Assembly (NCBI RefSeq): GCF_026250525.1
Contig: NZ_CP111068.1
Span: forward strand, 1 to 45,503
DNA from: Chondrinema litorale
GTDB taxonomy: Bacteria; Bacteroidota; Bacteroidia; Cytophagales; Flammeovirgaceae
Length of the DNA stretch: 45,503 bases
Direction: 5' to 3'
In this document: piece by piece, positions 1 to 8,328 of the stretch
How the letters are laid out: the number at the start of each line of letters is the position of its first letter
Position numbering within the stretch: the stretch's first letter is position 1
Made by a program: the position numbers and the translations under genes
The notes under the pieces: model-generated
Databases searched by the model: none
Seen by the model: only the letters and a program-made list of their open reading frames with translations
What the model was told of the DNA's origin: nothing

Positions 1-335
1 TATTATTATGGACTAAAGTTGCATTAGATGGGTATTTGGCGACAGGCTTACGCAGCTGAAGATGTAGGCAATCAACTAGAAAAGTAATATGCAACGTCTG
101 CCCTGAAAAGCGGAAGAAGGGGGAAGCGGAGTGGGAAAGACAGTTTAATGAAGCATTCAGTGTCCTTTACGGGAAGGCTGTCTTAAGTGTAAGGCAGCCA
201 ATAGAATCTTTCTTCAATTGGATGATTGAAAAGGTAAATATCCAGAATACCTCGAAAGTAAAGTCCACAAAAGGACTCAATGTACATGTTTTTGGTAAAG
301 CTGCTACTGCTATTATGATGCTAATTGGATTTTAA
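1..335 (+). pseudogene. DDE transposase relic, C-terminal part (continues from the window's 3' end)
   Basis: The first bases read YYYGLKLH in frame 1, a motif near the catalytic centre of DDE_Tnp_1 (IS982/IS4-like) transposases. After several frame changes and stops, the frame ending at 335 reads RQPIESFFNWMIEKVNIQ and on to MMLIGF-stop, a typical transposase C-terminus. The upstream half of the same protein is at 45205-45503 on the same strand, which is what a circular molecule cut inside the gene would give. An 11-bp terminus, TTGATTCGCAT (339-349), is the inverse of ATGCGAATCAA at 45177-45187. The gene is dead, with frameshifts and missing middle parts. The family assignment (IS982 versus another IS4-like group) is from memory and tentative. 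Confidence 0.75.
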
Positions 336-401
336 CCCTTGATTCGCATATATATTATTGGGTGATAAATTCAAAATAATAAGTTTATCTTCATAGCTTT
401 T

Positions 402-533
402 TCAACTGGATTTTTCATTATTTTTTCTTTCAGGTGGAGGTGGAGGATTTCTATGACCTGGAAAGCTTTTTGTACTTGGCTTAGGTTTGTCTTTTCTTAT
501 TACTGGTTTTGTCGGATCTTTTTGTTTAGACAT
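402..533 (-). CDS. Proline-rich micro-protein (43 aa), last gene of the CHAT/two-TM cassette
   Basis: This short minus-strand frame starts with MSKQKDPTKPVIRKDKPKP, contains HRNPPPPPERK and ends KNNEKSS. It is very rich in Lys and Pro with a run of five prolines, so it is probably disordered. Its ATG (531-533) lies 4 bp after the stop of the two-TM gene at 538, so translational coupling is likely. No domain is recognisable. Small Pro-rich proteins next to small membrane proteins suggest a regulator, anchor or protease substrate, but that is inference. The placement, codon-clean frame and non-random composition support a real gene. It is the most easily missed part of this cassette. Confidence 0.55.
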   Translation of the reverse strand: MSKQKDPTKPVIRKDKPKPSTKSFPGHRNPPPPPERKNNEKSS

Positions 534-537
534 AATT

Positions 538-1026
538 TTAAATTTTTTTGAGATAAATATTAGTTTCTTCCTCAGCTTTGGTTAATTGTTTATTATGATT
601 AAAAAAAATTATATCATCTGGAATATTATCAAATGACACTGCTTTCTTTTTCAACTCAAAAAATTTGTGACTTACATTATCTTCGTCCATCTTTTTGTAA
701 TTTATATTATACCAAAATTCCTCTAAATCAATCGTTAGATACTGCCATTGAAGACTTTTCTCACTAAATACTTTGATATATTTCTGAAATAACAAATATG
801 GTTTTATAATAGTAAATAATTGGCTTACGCCTAAAATAACCGCCCATAAATATGGTAACTTTTGCCAAATTACCCAAGCTCCTATACTTGAAGAAGCTGC
901 TATCACTAAAAAAACATTTAAGTATAGGTCAAACTTTTGATATTTTTTTAGAATTTGATTACTATATAATTGATTGGTTTTTGAATCAACTAAAAAGTAC
1001 CAGAGTTTTTCTCTCATTTCGTTCAT
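538..1026 (-). CDS. Two-TM membrane protein, SLATT-like
   Basis: The protein has 162 residues. After a charged N-terminus, two hydrophobic helices are clear: about residues 36-54 (VIAASSSIGAWVIW) and 59-80 (LWAVILGVSQLFTIIKPYLL), joined by a short KLP turn. A soluble helical tail of about 80 residues follows. This hairpin plus cytosolic helical domain resembles SLATT-type proteins, which are proposed membrane effectors in bacterial conflict systems (family knowledge; match judged by eye). It lies 68 bp downstream of the CHAT-like protease gene and 4 bp upstream of the Pro-rich micro-gene, all on the same strand, so the three probably form one transcript. A pore-forming effector released by the protease is a reasonable guess but not shown. 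It could also be an unrelated small membrane protein. Confidence 0.7.
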   Translation of the reverse strand: MNEMREKLWYFLVDSKTNQLYSNQILKKYQKFDLYLNVFLVIAASSSIGAWVIWQKLPYLWAVILGVSQLFTIIKPYLLFQKYIKVFSEKSLQWQYLTIDLEEFWYNINYKKMDEDNVSHKFFELKKKAVSFDNIPDDIIFFNHNKQLTKAEEETNIYLKKI

Positions 1027-1094
1027 TTTCTTTATATAATTTAATGAAAGACTTTCTTGTAAAGAATATGAAAATATAAAGTTATAGTAAATCT

Positions 1095-1721
1095 TTATCC
1101 TACGTTTTGATAGCTTTTTTTTGTTTTTTTATTGGGCTTAAAAATATACTCTCTGATTTCATTTTCATTCCAAATTCCATCCTTTTTCAAAAAGGCATAG
1201 TAATGAATGGGTATATTGAAAAGATTTACCCCTCCCCTTATTGATTTTAATAATTCTTTTTTCTTCATTTTCATTTCATCATGTTCATTCAATATATGAT
1301 AAAGTGTTGGATAAAAAAGCAATGATTTATCAAACCCTATTACTTCAGGACTCCCAATAAGTGAATAAATTTTATTTATAGTAATGAGTTTGCCTGCTAA
1401 ATCGATATTTCCAGCTTCACAAGCGGACATAAATATTCTTCTTTTAGGAATTCTATCTCCTATGATTTCTGAGAATTCTGAATTTTTAATAAAAGATTTA
1501 TCATTAAGTCCAAACCCATTTACATTTGCATGACATGATATATGTAAATATCTAAATTCACTTTTCTGAAATTCTTCAATTACTTCTATTAATTGAGATT
1601 TAGTATTTATTTCTGAATACTTACTCTCAATACAACATACATCTAAAATGTTTTTTAATATTTTTCCATCTTTATCATCACTTTCACCTAATGACTCAAT
1701 TATGAAAATTCCATATTTCAT
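1095..1721 (-). CDS. Small CHAT/caspase-like cysteine protease
   Basis: This 208-residue protein shows the two catalytic signatures of the CHAT clan of caspase-fold proteases. YLHISCHANVNG carries the candidate catalytic His64, and RRIFMSACEAGN carries Cys101 at the end of a hydrophobic strand. The spacing fits a minimal CHAT core with no TPR, TIR or ATPase fused on. The N-terminus (MKYGIFIIESLGESDDKDGK) looks like the first strand plus a loop. The C-terminal 70 residues are Lys-rich with no known domain. It is first in a three-gene same-strand cassette with a two-TM protein and a Pro-rich micro-protein. Known CHAT proteases in defence cleave partner proteins after activation; the partner here would most simply be one of the two downstream products (inference). 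The protease-fold call is fairly safe, the role is not. Confidence 0.75.
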   Translation of the reverse strand: MKYGIFIIESLGESDDKDGKILKNILDVCCIESKYSEINTKSQLIEVIEEFQKSEFRYLHISCHANVNGFGLNDKSFIKNSEFSEIIGDRIPKRRIFMSACEAGNIDLAGKLITINKIYSLIGSPEVIGFDKSLLFYPTLYHILNEHDEMKMKKKELLKSIRGGVNLFNIPIHYYAFLKKDGIWNENEIREYIFKPNKKTKKSYQNVG

Positions 1722-2049
1722 ATTTCCTAATTATATAGATTCAAACAAACATCCCCTACAAAAGCCCTTTTTCTCATGCTTGGGTTTGAATGAACCCGAA
1801 CCACAAGTAGATTAACACACAGACTTTAAGCGATTCTTGCCCATAATTACCACCTTCATCAAAACCTTTGATACTTACTATGAAATGTAAAATTTTTCAC
1901 CTTTTTTCTCATCCTCGTCTCAAACTGACTAATAATGTATTCATACAACAAGTCATCGAGCTTATTCTTTATAGTTTAAATATTATATGGCCAATAAAAA
2001 TTTGAACTTAGCCTAAATACTGATGCAACTAAAAGCTAAACAAATACTT
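1722..2049. other. 328-bp intergenic region, promoter side of the CHAT cassette
   Basis: No complete gene is visible. On the minus strand, 1859 to about 1975 is an open stretch that reads LDDLLYEYIISQFETRMRKK and ends at a stop, but it has no start codon and no neighbour to join, so it is at best a remnant. The promoter of the CHAT-like gene should lie just right of 1721. Downstream of the AbiEii-like gene I see no convincing terminator hairpin. Confidence 0.4.
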
Positions 2050-3114
2050 TTATTTATTACCATGTAGTAGTTCATAAGTTTTGCACCAATAAAAAAAAGC
2101 CTCTGGATTTGTTTTTTTTAATTTGTTCAATTTTGTATGAAAAGGTTGTTCAATAGAGCATTTTGCTATTTCTGATGCTTCTGTAAAGAAAATTATTTCT
2201 TTAGTATGATTTAGTAATAAAGCAGCTAAGTAAGCTGCTTTTGCGGCAGGAATCATAGCTTTTTCAATATGAAAACTTTCTGAAAAAATATAGTTCTTAA
2301 TATTACTAATACCTTTCTGTAGTTCAGTAAAATCATCTTTTTCACCTGATTGTCCTCTAGTTGCAATTAACATAGCTGTCTTAATAATATCATTAAGGAC
2401 TTCATGAGAAGTTAAATCAAGATTTCTATAGTCCAATTCTGTTTTTGCAAACTTTTCAAAAACATCGGATATAATTTCTGCATTGTTAATCATGTCAAAC
2501 AGATTTCCAATATCAAATAGTTGCTTAATAATCTCAACTTCTTTCCCATTTTGATATGGAATACCTGTTGTATTTGGTGCAAATGCAGTAAGTTTATCTC
2601 CTAGTATAGCTTCTGCAGTTGGAACAGTTACTAGTATATTATTACCCTCACAATTTAAAAAATTTGATGTGATTTCTACCTCTTGAACATGTTCTTCATA
2701 ATGACTCTCTTGATATAGTATATCAAGAAGGATATATTCTTTATCTGATCTATAACTACTTGCTGGTTCGTAATAAAACTTATAATGAGCTTTTTTTATA
2801 TCAGATTTATTTTCTCGTTCATCTTCTTTATATCCTATAAAATCTGAATTTTTAATTATCCAGTCAAGTATAATTTTAATATCTACAGAATTATCTGATA
2901 TGATAATATCTATATCAATAGAAAATCTTTTTGGTTCTGGAAGAAGTAATGTTAATGCTGTACCACCTTTAAAAATAAAATCAAGTTCACTTACACATAA
3001 TTTTTCCAACAGATAGAGAGCTCGTATTACTTTCTCTACTAATATTGGATCTGCTTTGTGATCTTTAGCTACTTTTTTTATCCACTCTTCCGTTAATGAA
3101 TCCTCCCTTATCAT
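2050..3114 (-). CDS. abiEii: AbiEii-type nucleotidyltransferase toxin
   Basis: The protein has 354 residues with the DNA polymerase beta-like nucleotidyltransferase core of AbiEii toxins. KGGTAL is at residues 49-54, then after a short loop FSIDIDIII with Ser65, Asp67 and Asp69, which bind nucleotide and metal in this family. The segment EAILGDKLTAF matches the conserved helix after the core. AbiEii enzymes of type IV toxin-antitoxin systems transfer nucleotides, reported to tRNA 3' ends, and can abort phage infection. It lies 37 bp downstream of an AbiEi-like gene on the same strand, the usual antitoxin-then-toxin order. Length and motifs look intact. The family call is strong; the substrate is not seen from sequence. 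Confidence 0.85.
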   Translation of the reverse strand: MIREDSLTEEWIKKVAKDHKADPILVEKVIRALYLLEKLCVSELDFIFKGGTALTLLLPEPKRFSIDIDIIISDNSVDIKIILDWIIKNSDFIGYKEDERENKSDIKKAHYKFYYEPASSYRSDKEYILLDILYQESHYEEHVQEVEITSNFLNCEGNNILVTVPTAEAILGDKLTAFAPNTTGIPYQNGKEVEIIKQLFDIGNLFDMINNAEIISDVFEKFAKTELDYRNLDLTSHEVLNDIIKTAMLIATRGQSGEKDDFTELQKGISNIKNYIFSESFHIEKAMIPAAKAAYLAALLLNHTKEIIFFTEASEIAKCSIEQPFHTKLNKLKKTNPEAFFYWCKTYELLHGNK

Positions 3115-3151
3115 TTATCTAAGATTTGGCAATAATATATATTTATTGCAA

Positions 3152-3922
3152 TTACTTAATTTTATCAATCAAATTAATTATATCTTTCTTTTTATTTCTT
3201 CTATCGGCATATCGATATACCTTGTGTCTATTTATATTATATTTCTCAAAGGCATTTTTATATATTCGTAATAATTCAGCACCTTGATAGGTAGAAAATA
3301 ATACTGGATCACAATATATATCAACTAGCATTTTTTCAATTGTTATTGTCTTTATACCACGTATTTTTTGTACAGGTGCTTCTGTTGTAAGACGAGTGAT
3401 AATTATTGGATTTTTTTCATAAATTATATATTTATCAAATATATCAATTGAAGGATTCAAAAATACATTCTTACCTTGATCTTTTAGAGAATAAAAAACA
3501 GATTCCATGACATCTTTATCTACTTCTACAAGAGTGTGAAATTTACCAGGTTGATGTAGCATAAATTCATTTAGCCATTTTGTAGACCATAAACATATAT
3601 CTATAAATGGAAAAATATTATGAATTTTGTTGTAAAGTAATTTTAATGATTTAGTTATTTCGGGAGTATATAAATTCACATCTTCTTTTGATAAGGTATA
3701 GGTTCCTCTAGAAACTCTATACAATATCCCTTTTTTAGATAATGAATATATTCTCCAATCTATAGTAGAACGTTTAATTTTTTTCTCATACTGTCTATAA
3801 AATTCAATAATATCCGTCACGGTGATTTGTTGATCATCCGCAAAAGTATTTTTTAATTCATTGATATGTAAAGATTGAATAGCTATTGTATTTAAATGAA
3901 TATATAAACTAATAATTGGCAC
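3152..3922 (-). CDS. AbiEi-like antitoxin/regulator with winged helix
   Basis: This 256-residue protein has an N-terminal winged-helix region (residues about 34-80) reading VTDIIEFYRQYEKKIKRST, then DWRIYSLSKKGILYRVSRG and a wing ending YTL. This is the pattern of AbiEi-type antitoxins and related DUF6577-like regulators. The C-terminal part is an alpha/beta domain containing IKTITIEKMLVDIYCDP, also usual for the family. It precedes the AbiEii-like toxin by 37 bp, so it should neutralise the toxin and repress the operon (family knowledge). The chosen ATG gives about 20 extra residues (MPIISLYIHL...) before the usual start of the helix bundle, so translation could begin further in. A direct operator was not resolved in the AT-rich region 3923-4057. 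Confidence 0.75.
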   Translation of the reverse strand: MPIISLYIHLNTIAIQSLHINELKNTFADDQQITVTDIIEFYRQYEKKIKRSTIDWRIYSLSKKGILYRVSRGTYTLSKEDVNLYTPEITKSLKLLYNKIHNIFPFIDICLWSTKWLNEFMLHQPGKFHTLVEVDKDVMESVFYSLKDQGKNVFLNPSIDIFDKYIIYEKNPIIITRLTTEAPVQKIRGIKTITIEKMLVDIYCDPVLFSTYQGAELLRIYKNAFEKYNINRHKVYRYADRRNKKKDIINLIDKIK

Positions 3923-4057
3923 TAAACCAATATTATTGTCAAATATTAGTTTTTTTTTGTATTCTACAAATCATATTATGCTAATTATTAAGAGAAAAAA
4001 ATTATACTTATAAAAAAAATACAATAACTGACAGAGCATATGATTCATAATCTTTAA

Positions 4058-6574
4058 TTATGCTAATCTCTTTATTCTATCAAGCCATTTTTTAGTACTT
4101 TTTGTCTGAGCGTGCTCCTTACCTAAACTTTCTAAATAAAAATTATATGATTTGTAAATATAATTCTTTGCCTCTTTATATTTTCCTAATTTCTCATATA
4201 CCAAAGAAATATTGTACATACTTCTTACAGTAGAGGGATGATTCTCACCAAAGTTTTTTTTATCAGAAGCTAACGCCTCTTCAAATAGTTGTTCTGCCTC
4301 TTCATTCTTTTCATCTCTGTAATACATTAAGGCTAAATTATTTATACTTTTTGCTATATTAGGATGGCCTTCTTCAAAACATTCTTTCGCTAAGGTAAGT
4401 GCTTTTTTTGCTAGTCTTTCAGCTTCTATGTAACGCTTCATATCATCATATATCATAGATAAATTGGATATACTTGCAATAGTATTGGGATGATTCTCAC
4501 CAAATGTGTTCATATCGGAAGTGAGTACTTGCTCCATTAATATCGCGGCTTCATCGAGACGATTCAGTTTTATATATACCAATGCTAGGTTAGACATTGT
4601 TGTTTTTATGCCATCTTGCATTGATATAGGTAAGTTCTTTTGCTGTTCAAATGCATCTTCTAGTAATTTTTGGGCCTTTTGATATTTTTCTTGATTTTTA
4701 TATAGTACTCCAAGGTTTGACTGTATCAAAATTGTATATCTATCATTTCCAAAACTTCCCTTATAGGAAGCGTATAATTGTTCCATTAATTCTATGGCTT
4801 CTGGGTATCGTCCCATTTCTTTATATACCATAGCCAGATTATTTTTTAGTTCAAAAATACCCATATCGTCTTCATCTTTGAAATTGAAAAGTAAGCTTTC
4901 CCCAAAAACCACATAAGGGAATTTTTCAATTGGATTATCTTTTGATTGGTCAATTTCTAATAATTGAGCTACTTTATCTATTAGATATCCACAATCATTG
5001 CTTTTTATTAATGTTTGATATCTTATAGCTGTCTGAATGATACGGTGCATAGAAAACTTCCCTTCTACATCTTTTTGTAACCAGCCTTTTTGTGAAATTG
5101 CTTGTAAAGTATCTGCTATAATCTCTTTACTATAACTTTTTAGACCTAATTTTGTGTATAACAGAGTATCCAATATAAATACTGCCTCCATGGGCACTGA
5201 TGGTAATACCGAAAATTGTTTCAAGAGCCAAATTTCCACTTCGCCCATATCTGCCATAGTAAAGGCCGAAAGTAGATGCTGGTATGCTGTTATTTCCTTG
5301 TTCTTGCTATGGTCAATGACAATTTTTTTTGCCAATCTCTCATGGTCGAAAGCCTTAGATTTCATGTAATTAGTAATCTCACTCACTTTTTTTAAGGTTA
5401 GGCTTTTATGGAAGGTCTTGGCCAAGAGCTCTATGGTGAGCGTGTGATATCCAATATATTCTAGTAATAACTCCAGTTCCTTTTCATCTATAGTTTTTTC
5501 ACTGGTATGTTTGATGAACAAAGCCTTGGCTTCATCAGGAGCAAGGATATCCAAACCTAGCTTCTTGAACCCTTCGAGTTCTAGACGTGAAGTGACCAGG
5601 ACATGCCAACTAGGCGGGGATGGTAGTGCATCCTTTAATGTTTGTAAGACGTTGGTCGCATTATCGATAAGCAGGAGGTTTTTCCCTTCTAAGTTTTGCA
5701 TGGCATGCATAATGGCATTAAAGCGTGCCTCTTCAGAGGTTTCTGAATCTAAAGGGATTGTCAGACTTTTGTGTAACTCTTGATTATTGGCTACTTCTTG
5801 TAAGAAACTCGTTTGCAAGCCTTGTTCATCTATTCTAACCTCCAACCATGCGATATGGTCATACTCATCTTGATTTAGGGTTAGGTAGCGTTTGGCGAGC
5901 GTAGTCTTACCGATACCACCTATTCCATTCACCAAGACGACCTTTTCAGAAGACTTAAGCAATTCGTCTAATTTGTTCAGGTCTTGTTCCCTGCCTATGA
6001 AATCTTCTTTTGCTACTATGGGAAGTGAACCAGTAAGATACTTTAATATCGTTTTTTCTTTTTGGGTATATTTTTTAAGAATTTCTAATATCTGTTCGGT
6101 ATTAGATTTGGTCTGAATATTATTATTATATTTTTCTATCTCAAAAGGGTCTGCTGCTTTTTTAACCAGCTCCTTAAACTTCTCGCTAAACTTGGACAGT
6201 TCCTTCTTTAAATGCTCTTTCTCTATTCCTACACGTCTTAGCTCTAAAAGGAAAAAGGATTTCTTAGTATTAAGAATGGTAACTACTTTCTTAGTAACTT
6301 CTTCCTCTGATGAGCCTATTTTGTAATACTCATCTTTCAAAACCTCCATGACATCTTCAAGGCTAAATAGTCTGACCAGTTCTTTTGGATATTTATCCAT
6401 GCCATATTCGACCAAGGTATGTGCATAGATACTCTCAAAGTCTTTTTTAAGTTTGATTATGTCATACTTTTTCAATACAGATATGACCTTATGGTTTCTT
6501 TCTGCCTCATTTTTGGCAAGATTTATAACCATATTACTCATCGACAAAATTATTTTTGAATACTCTAACGCCAT
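4058..6574 (-). CDS. NB-ARC/STAND ATPase with kinesin-light-chain-type TPRs
   Basis: The protein has 838 residues. Residues 1-150 are a helical, Lys/Glu-rich module of no recognised family. At 191-200 DFIGREQDLN begins the ATPase, with Walker A GIGGIGKTT at 217-225, Walker B LLLIDNA, and LVTSRLELEG as the sensor-like strand. This is the NB-ARC (AP-ATPase) layout. From about residue 570 there are six roughly 42-residue TPR units with the repeating pattern FGENHPxT-xxxxNLAxxYxxxxxxxEAExLxxxAL, as in TPR_10/12 repeats. In bacterial NLR-like defence proteins the repeats sense a trigger, the ATPase oligomerises, and the N-terminal domain acts. Here no nuclease, protease or TM domain is fused, so the N-terminal module is either a novel effector or an adaptor. 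Expressed alone, facing leftwards, upstream of abiE. Family call is strong; defence role is inferred. Confidence 0.85.
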   Translation of the reverse strand: MALEYSKIILSMSNMVINLAKNEAERNHKVISVLKKYDIIKLKKDFESIYAHTLVEYGMDKYPKELVRLFSLEDVMEVLKDEYYKIGSSEEEVTKKVVTILNTKKSFFLLELRRVGIEKEHLKKELSKFSEKFKELVKKAADPFEIEKYNNNIQTKSNTEQILEILKKYTQKEKTILKYLTGSLPIVAKEDFIGREQDLNKLDELLKSSEKVVLVNGIGGIGKTTLAKRYLTLNQDEYDHIAWLEVRIDEQGLQTSFLQEVANNQELHKSLTIPLDSETSEEARFNAIMHAMQNLEGKNLLLIDNATNVLQTLKDALPSPPSWHVLVTSRLELEGFKKLGLDILAPDEAKALFIKHTSEKTIDEKELELLLEYIGYHTLTIELLAKTFHKSLTLKKVSEITNYMKSKAFDHERLAKKIVIDHSKNKEITAYQHLLSAFTMADMGEVEIWLLKQFSVLPSVPMEAVFILDTLLYTKLGLKSYSKEIIADTLQAISQKGWLQKDVEGKFSMHRIIQTAIRYQTLIKSNDCGYLIDKVAQLLEIDQSKDNPIEKFPYVVFGESLLFNFKDEDDMGIFELKNNLAMVYKEMGRYPEAIELMEQLYASYKGSFGNDRYTILIQSNLGVLYKNQEKYQKAQKLLEDAFEQQKNLPISMQDGIKTTMSNLALVYIKLNRLDEAAILMEQVLTSDMNTFGENHPNTIASISNLSMIYDDMKRYIEAERLAKKALTLAKECFEEGHPNIAKSINNLALMYYRDEKNEEAEQLFEEALASDKKNFGENHPSTVRSMYNISLVYEKLGKYKEAKNYIYKSYNFYLESLGKEHAQTKSTKKWLDRIKRLA

Positions 6575-7351
6575 CTAAATTTTATTTATGCTTTTTTGTA
6601 CTAGATATCTCTAATTAGAGCTACCTTATAAGGGTCTATTAAAATGTCTAAAATCGAAACATAATCTTTTAATAAAATTGTTTCATTGTTATCATTTGAT
6701 ACAAATCATATTAGAATATTATCGAATGGAGAATTAAGCCTTTCTGAAAAATAAGGAGCCAATAGAACTATAGTTTTTACTAAAAAATTTGAATCTGCCC
6801 ACTTTTATAGATTCAAGTGTACCTGATTGGAGAACTAAATATTATTAAATTTTAATAAATATTGAAGCATACCTCTGATTTAAAGATTGGTGTGATAATT
6901 TCCTTTTATGTTAAGTATATCCTTTATCTTGTTATGCCACTTATAATCAGATAGTTATGTTTTTTGAACCCGTTATTGCAAAACTCATCAAATTGTAATG
7001 ATCTCATAATCAAATATTTATAATTTTATCTTTTGAAATACGATGTCATTCTTGCTTTGTTAAAAAATTAGTACTAATAATCAATTAGTTACACCAGAAC
7101 AACTCTCTTTTTTTACTAAAAGTAATTAAACTTGCGGTAATTCAATTAATCATGAGATGCTTTTTTGGTTTTAGCAAACGCTTTTTTCTTTTTGTTAAAA
7201 ACAACAGCATAAAATCAAACTGTCACAAAACACAATATTGATGATATTTATCCTATGAGACATTTGCTTCATGTGTGTAATAAGGCTGAATAATGATATG
7301 GAAAGTATTACTGTCTTTAGAGAAGAGATGAATTATGGTAGAAAACTGGTA
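6575..7351. other. About 780-bp AT-rich gene-free region
   Basis: Neither strand carries an open frame of credible length or composition here. The promoter of the NB-ARC gene should lie just right of 6574. The stretch may be decayed DNA between the ATPase gene and the insertion sequence starting at 7356. I saw no tRNA, hairpin series or direct repeat array in it. Confidence 0.5.
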
Positions 7352-8255
7352 TTAAGAGTGTGTTTAGTTTTTGTGTTGCTTAAACTTAGTGCTATGCAAA
7401 ATTTGTATAAAAAGAAGGAATCGGCTAATCTATTGGTCGACTAAAACCCTAGATTATGCAAGAGCGTCAAAACGTCCTTACCGATTCCGACTGGCAATAT
7501 ATACAACCAATAGTAGATAATGGAAGAAAGCGTAAGACTTGTTTGAGAATGGTGGTAAATGGGCTTGTACACCTGACCCGTACAGGCACGCAATGGAGGA
7601 ATATGGACAGTAAGTATCTCCCACACCTGTCGATCATACAGTACTACTATTACCGATGGCAGCGAAACGGTACCTGGCAAAAGCTTCTTTCTAACCTATT
7701 GGCAACTTTCCGAGAAACAAACGGGGACAAAGCACAGCCTTCACAGGTGGCTGTGGACAGTCAAAGTGTGAGGTCAGTGCCCTTTGTGGATGCCTGTAAA
7801 GAGATCGATGGCAACAAGCTGGTAAATGGGCGAAAGCGGCATATCGCCGTGGATAAACATGGTCTGCCGGTTGCCATAGCAGTAACAGGTGCCAACATCA
7901 ACGATGGTCAGGCTGGTCTAGAGCTACTTTGGCAACTAGAAGGCAATGAGCGACTCGAGTTATTTTGCTTGGACAAGGCATATAATGGAGAGTTTATAGA
8001 AAGTTTGGAGTTATATGGCTGGAGGGGAGAAATTGCACGGGGACGCCTAGTCAAAAACCAGACAGCGCTGAGGGATTCGTTCCCCAAAAAGGGAGATGGC
8101 AGGTAGAAAGGAGCTTCGCATGGATGAACTTCTACAGGAGACTTTCAAAAGATTATGAGAAAACTGCCGCTTCGGCTGTCAATTTCATGCAAATTGCCTT
8201 TATCAATATGATCTTGGCAAAAATTAGACGATTAAAAATCTAAACATGTTCTTAA
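7352..8255 (+). mobile_element. IS5-family (IS427-like) insertion sequence with TTAA target duplication
   Basis: The element spans 7356-8251. The left end reads GAGTGTGTTTAG and the right end, read inward, GAACATGTTTAGATTTT, so the termini are imperfect inverted repeats. Both ends are flanked by TTAA (7352-7355 and 8252-8255), the likely target duplication; because TTAA is a palindrome it could also be read as 3 bp (TTA or TAA). It contains one transposase in two frames. It inserted 74 bp beyond the 3' end of the caspase operon and its base composition is richer in G+C than its surroundings. A second, internally deleted copy of the same element type is at 27797-28379 with the same TTAA flanks. 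Confidence 0.85.
7456..8243 (+). CDS. IS427-like DDE transposase in two overlapping frames
   Basis: The first frame (7456-8106) starts MQERQNVLTDSDWQYIQPI and has TGTQWRNM, the first acidic motif VAVDSQSV, GRKRHIAVD and LDKAYNG, all typical of the IS5/IS427 group. It stops at TAG 8104-8106. The conserved C-terminus continues in the -1 frame: GRWQVERSFAWMNFYRRLSK and on to ILAKIRRLKI, ending at 8243. The final catalytic Glu lies in WQVERSF, so a working enzyme needs the frame change, probably at the CCCCAAAAAGG run at 8083-8093. Several IS427-type elements use such frameshifts, so this may be programmed rather than damage. Its function is movement of the element itself. Confidence 0.8.
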
Positions 8256-8328
8256 ATGCATCATATAATTTTATAAAAAAGCTTTATCCCCCAATATAAG
8301 GTTCAAGTAAAAAAACATTTATTACTAC

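Noticed and set aside
7441..7680. 79-codon minus-strand frame in the insertion sequence
   Set aside because: Antisense to the start of the transposase and without recognisable content.
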